The notes below the pieces were generated by a model, which did no database searches, was not told where the DNA came from, and saw only the letters and a program-made list of their open reading frames with translations. A DNA stretch of 56,823 bases from positions 79,026-135,848 of the forward strand of contig JBNGIO010006211.1 of assembly GCA_049999805.1 (NCBI GenBank), in the 5' to 3' direction. This DNA is from Folioceros fuciformis (Eukaryota; Anthocerotophyta; Anthocerotopsida; Anthocerotales). The position numbers and the translations under genes were made by a program. Shown in pieces: positions 55,834 to 56,823 of the stretch (its first letter is position 1; the number at the start of each line of letters is the position of its first letter).

Positions 55834-56823
55834 TTACAAGTTTTCATTATTTTCAGGTGGCAGTGTATCCTGGTTGCGATTGAGGACATATAGGCTTCTG
55901 CGAATGAGAGTCCTCGTTCGGGAGGGAAGCTGTTTTTGGCGTGTCAAGTCAAATCCATATGCTAGAATAAAAGTGTCTTCAATGAATAACATATCTATAT
56001 GCTTTCGAAGTCTTCTGCTTGACCTGCGACTGCGACCGCCACATAACCCTCTTGGCAGAGCTTCATGTGGTAAAATTATCTCTTCTTGGTAACAACCCTC
56101 AAAAGCATCTGAACATTTGGTTACCCACCAGTGCACTTTGACATATGGTTCTTCGCATGTAATATCTGCCTCTAAGACTTTGGCAATCCAAAATGGCCAA
56201 TTGTCTTCGTCAGTCTTGCAAGGGACTGCAATCATATGCCCTTTTTCTATTTCGGTTATATCCCCGTTCAAACTGTCGCGGTCGTCATTGAGGTCCGGCT
56301 CCCCACGGTATGCCCCCGCATACATGTTTCTTCTGGGAATCTCGCGGATGCGTGGATTGTGAACAACCATTTCTTCTGGTACAGTAACGGGTGTGTTCAA
56401 TATTTCTGCTACCTCCCGATTATACCATCGCCAAGGAGAATAAAGGTCTTTGTCTACACCGAAGTTTATAGAATGCACGATAGCCTCTTGCTCTACCCAA
56501 AACCCATCCCACCACAAGTTCTTGCCTGGTCCTAAGTGTTGTCGTAATCGCATCTCCAGTTTTGATCTGATTTGTGCTAGATGATATTCAACGACATTGT
56601 CCGGAATTGTCCTTTGTTTTTTGCTCTTGGATTGTAGATGTAAAAATGGAGTAGCTTTGATATTTGTGTCCGGAATATGCTTCAGAAACTCGATACCCTC
56701 ATCCGGTGACTAAAATTCGTCTATACAATATTGCTTCATGTGCATCATTATTATAAAGCCCCATTCACCTCGGCTCTCCCTTGTGATCTTGAACTGGTGT
56801 TGGAACGAAATATTGTGCAGTGG
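55834..56823 (-). other. Unidentified ORF running off the right edge, possibly from a transposon
   Basis: The minus-strand frame 56553-55834 (239 codons to a stop) stays open upstream to the window edge, except for one TAG at 56712-56710. Readable phrases are IPDTNIKATPFLHLQSKS, EYHLAQIRSKLE, LWWDGFWVEQEAIVHS, SPWRWYNREVAEILN, MIAVPCKTDEDNWPFWIAKVL and YVKVHWW. The last two resemble the BAH/Tudor-like tail seen in some plant transposon proteins, but I do not recognise the family. The residue before SPDEG that is now TAG may have been Trp (TGG to TAG). It is most likely the 3' part of a transposable-element gene. Confidence 0.4.

Overview
The window is nuclear DNA of a land plant. Supporting this are a class II KNOX homeobox gene, a DYW-type PPR protein, the plastid genes CRL and tocopherol cyclase VTE1, an EDR1/CTR1-like Raf kinase, a RabA GTPase and plant-type VPS41, all built from many short exons with mostly 60-300 bp GT-AG introns. 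Short introns, close gene spacing and a DYW PPR protein suggest a compact non-seed genome such as a hornwort or another bryophyte or lycophyte. That placement is an inference, not a demonstration. The assembly has three 10-N gaps and two 100-N gaps.

Layout: KNOX class II (81-2181, +, 5' end off the window); CRL (3144-5376, -); a 2.9 kb gene-poor stretch with several tandem repeats; a CRL pseudogene (8285-9719, +) whose last exon runs in frame into an intact PPR-DYW ORF (9753-11486, +); a relic of an EDR1-like kinase 3' end (11735-12090, -); a plastid EamA/DMT transporter (13060-14385, -); a second CRL remnant (14752-15300, +) abutting the complete EDR1-like kinase (15440-20616, -); VTE1 (21323-23539, -); RABA (24163-25042, -); a broken alpha-tubulin gene (26092-28115, +); VPS41 (28864-33681, +); an ankyrin-AAA+ protein (to 37286, +, 5' end in a gap); an F-box/kelch protein (38157-39707, -).

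The right third is decayed DNA: an orphan exon (about 43.15-43.43 kb), two tandem ARIADNE-type RBR ubiquitin-ligase pseudogenes (43.9-48.2 kb), 120-bp tandem repeats, an LTR with primer-binding site (49.6 kb), a degenerate Ty1/copia retrotransposon (51.1-55.3 kb) and a probable transposon ORF running off the right edge.

Exon models for CRL, the kinase, VTE1, RABA, VPS41 and the F-box protein were assembled by hand from splice sites. Each gives an uninterrupted frame with consistent phases. The genes are unrelated housekeeping or signalling genes and form no pathway, apart from a plastid theme (CRL, VTE1, DMT transporter). The most unusual structure is the dispersed block linking CRL remnants, a PPR-DYW gene and EDR1-kinase 3' ends.
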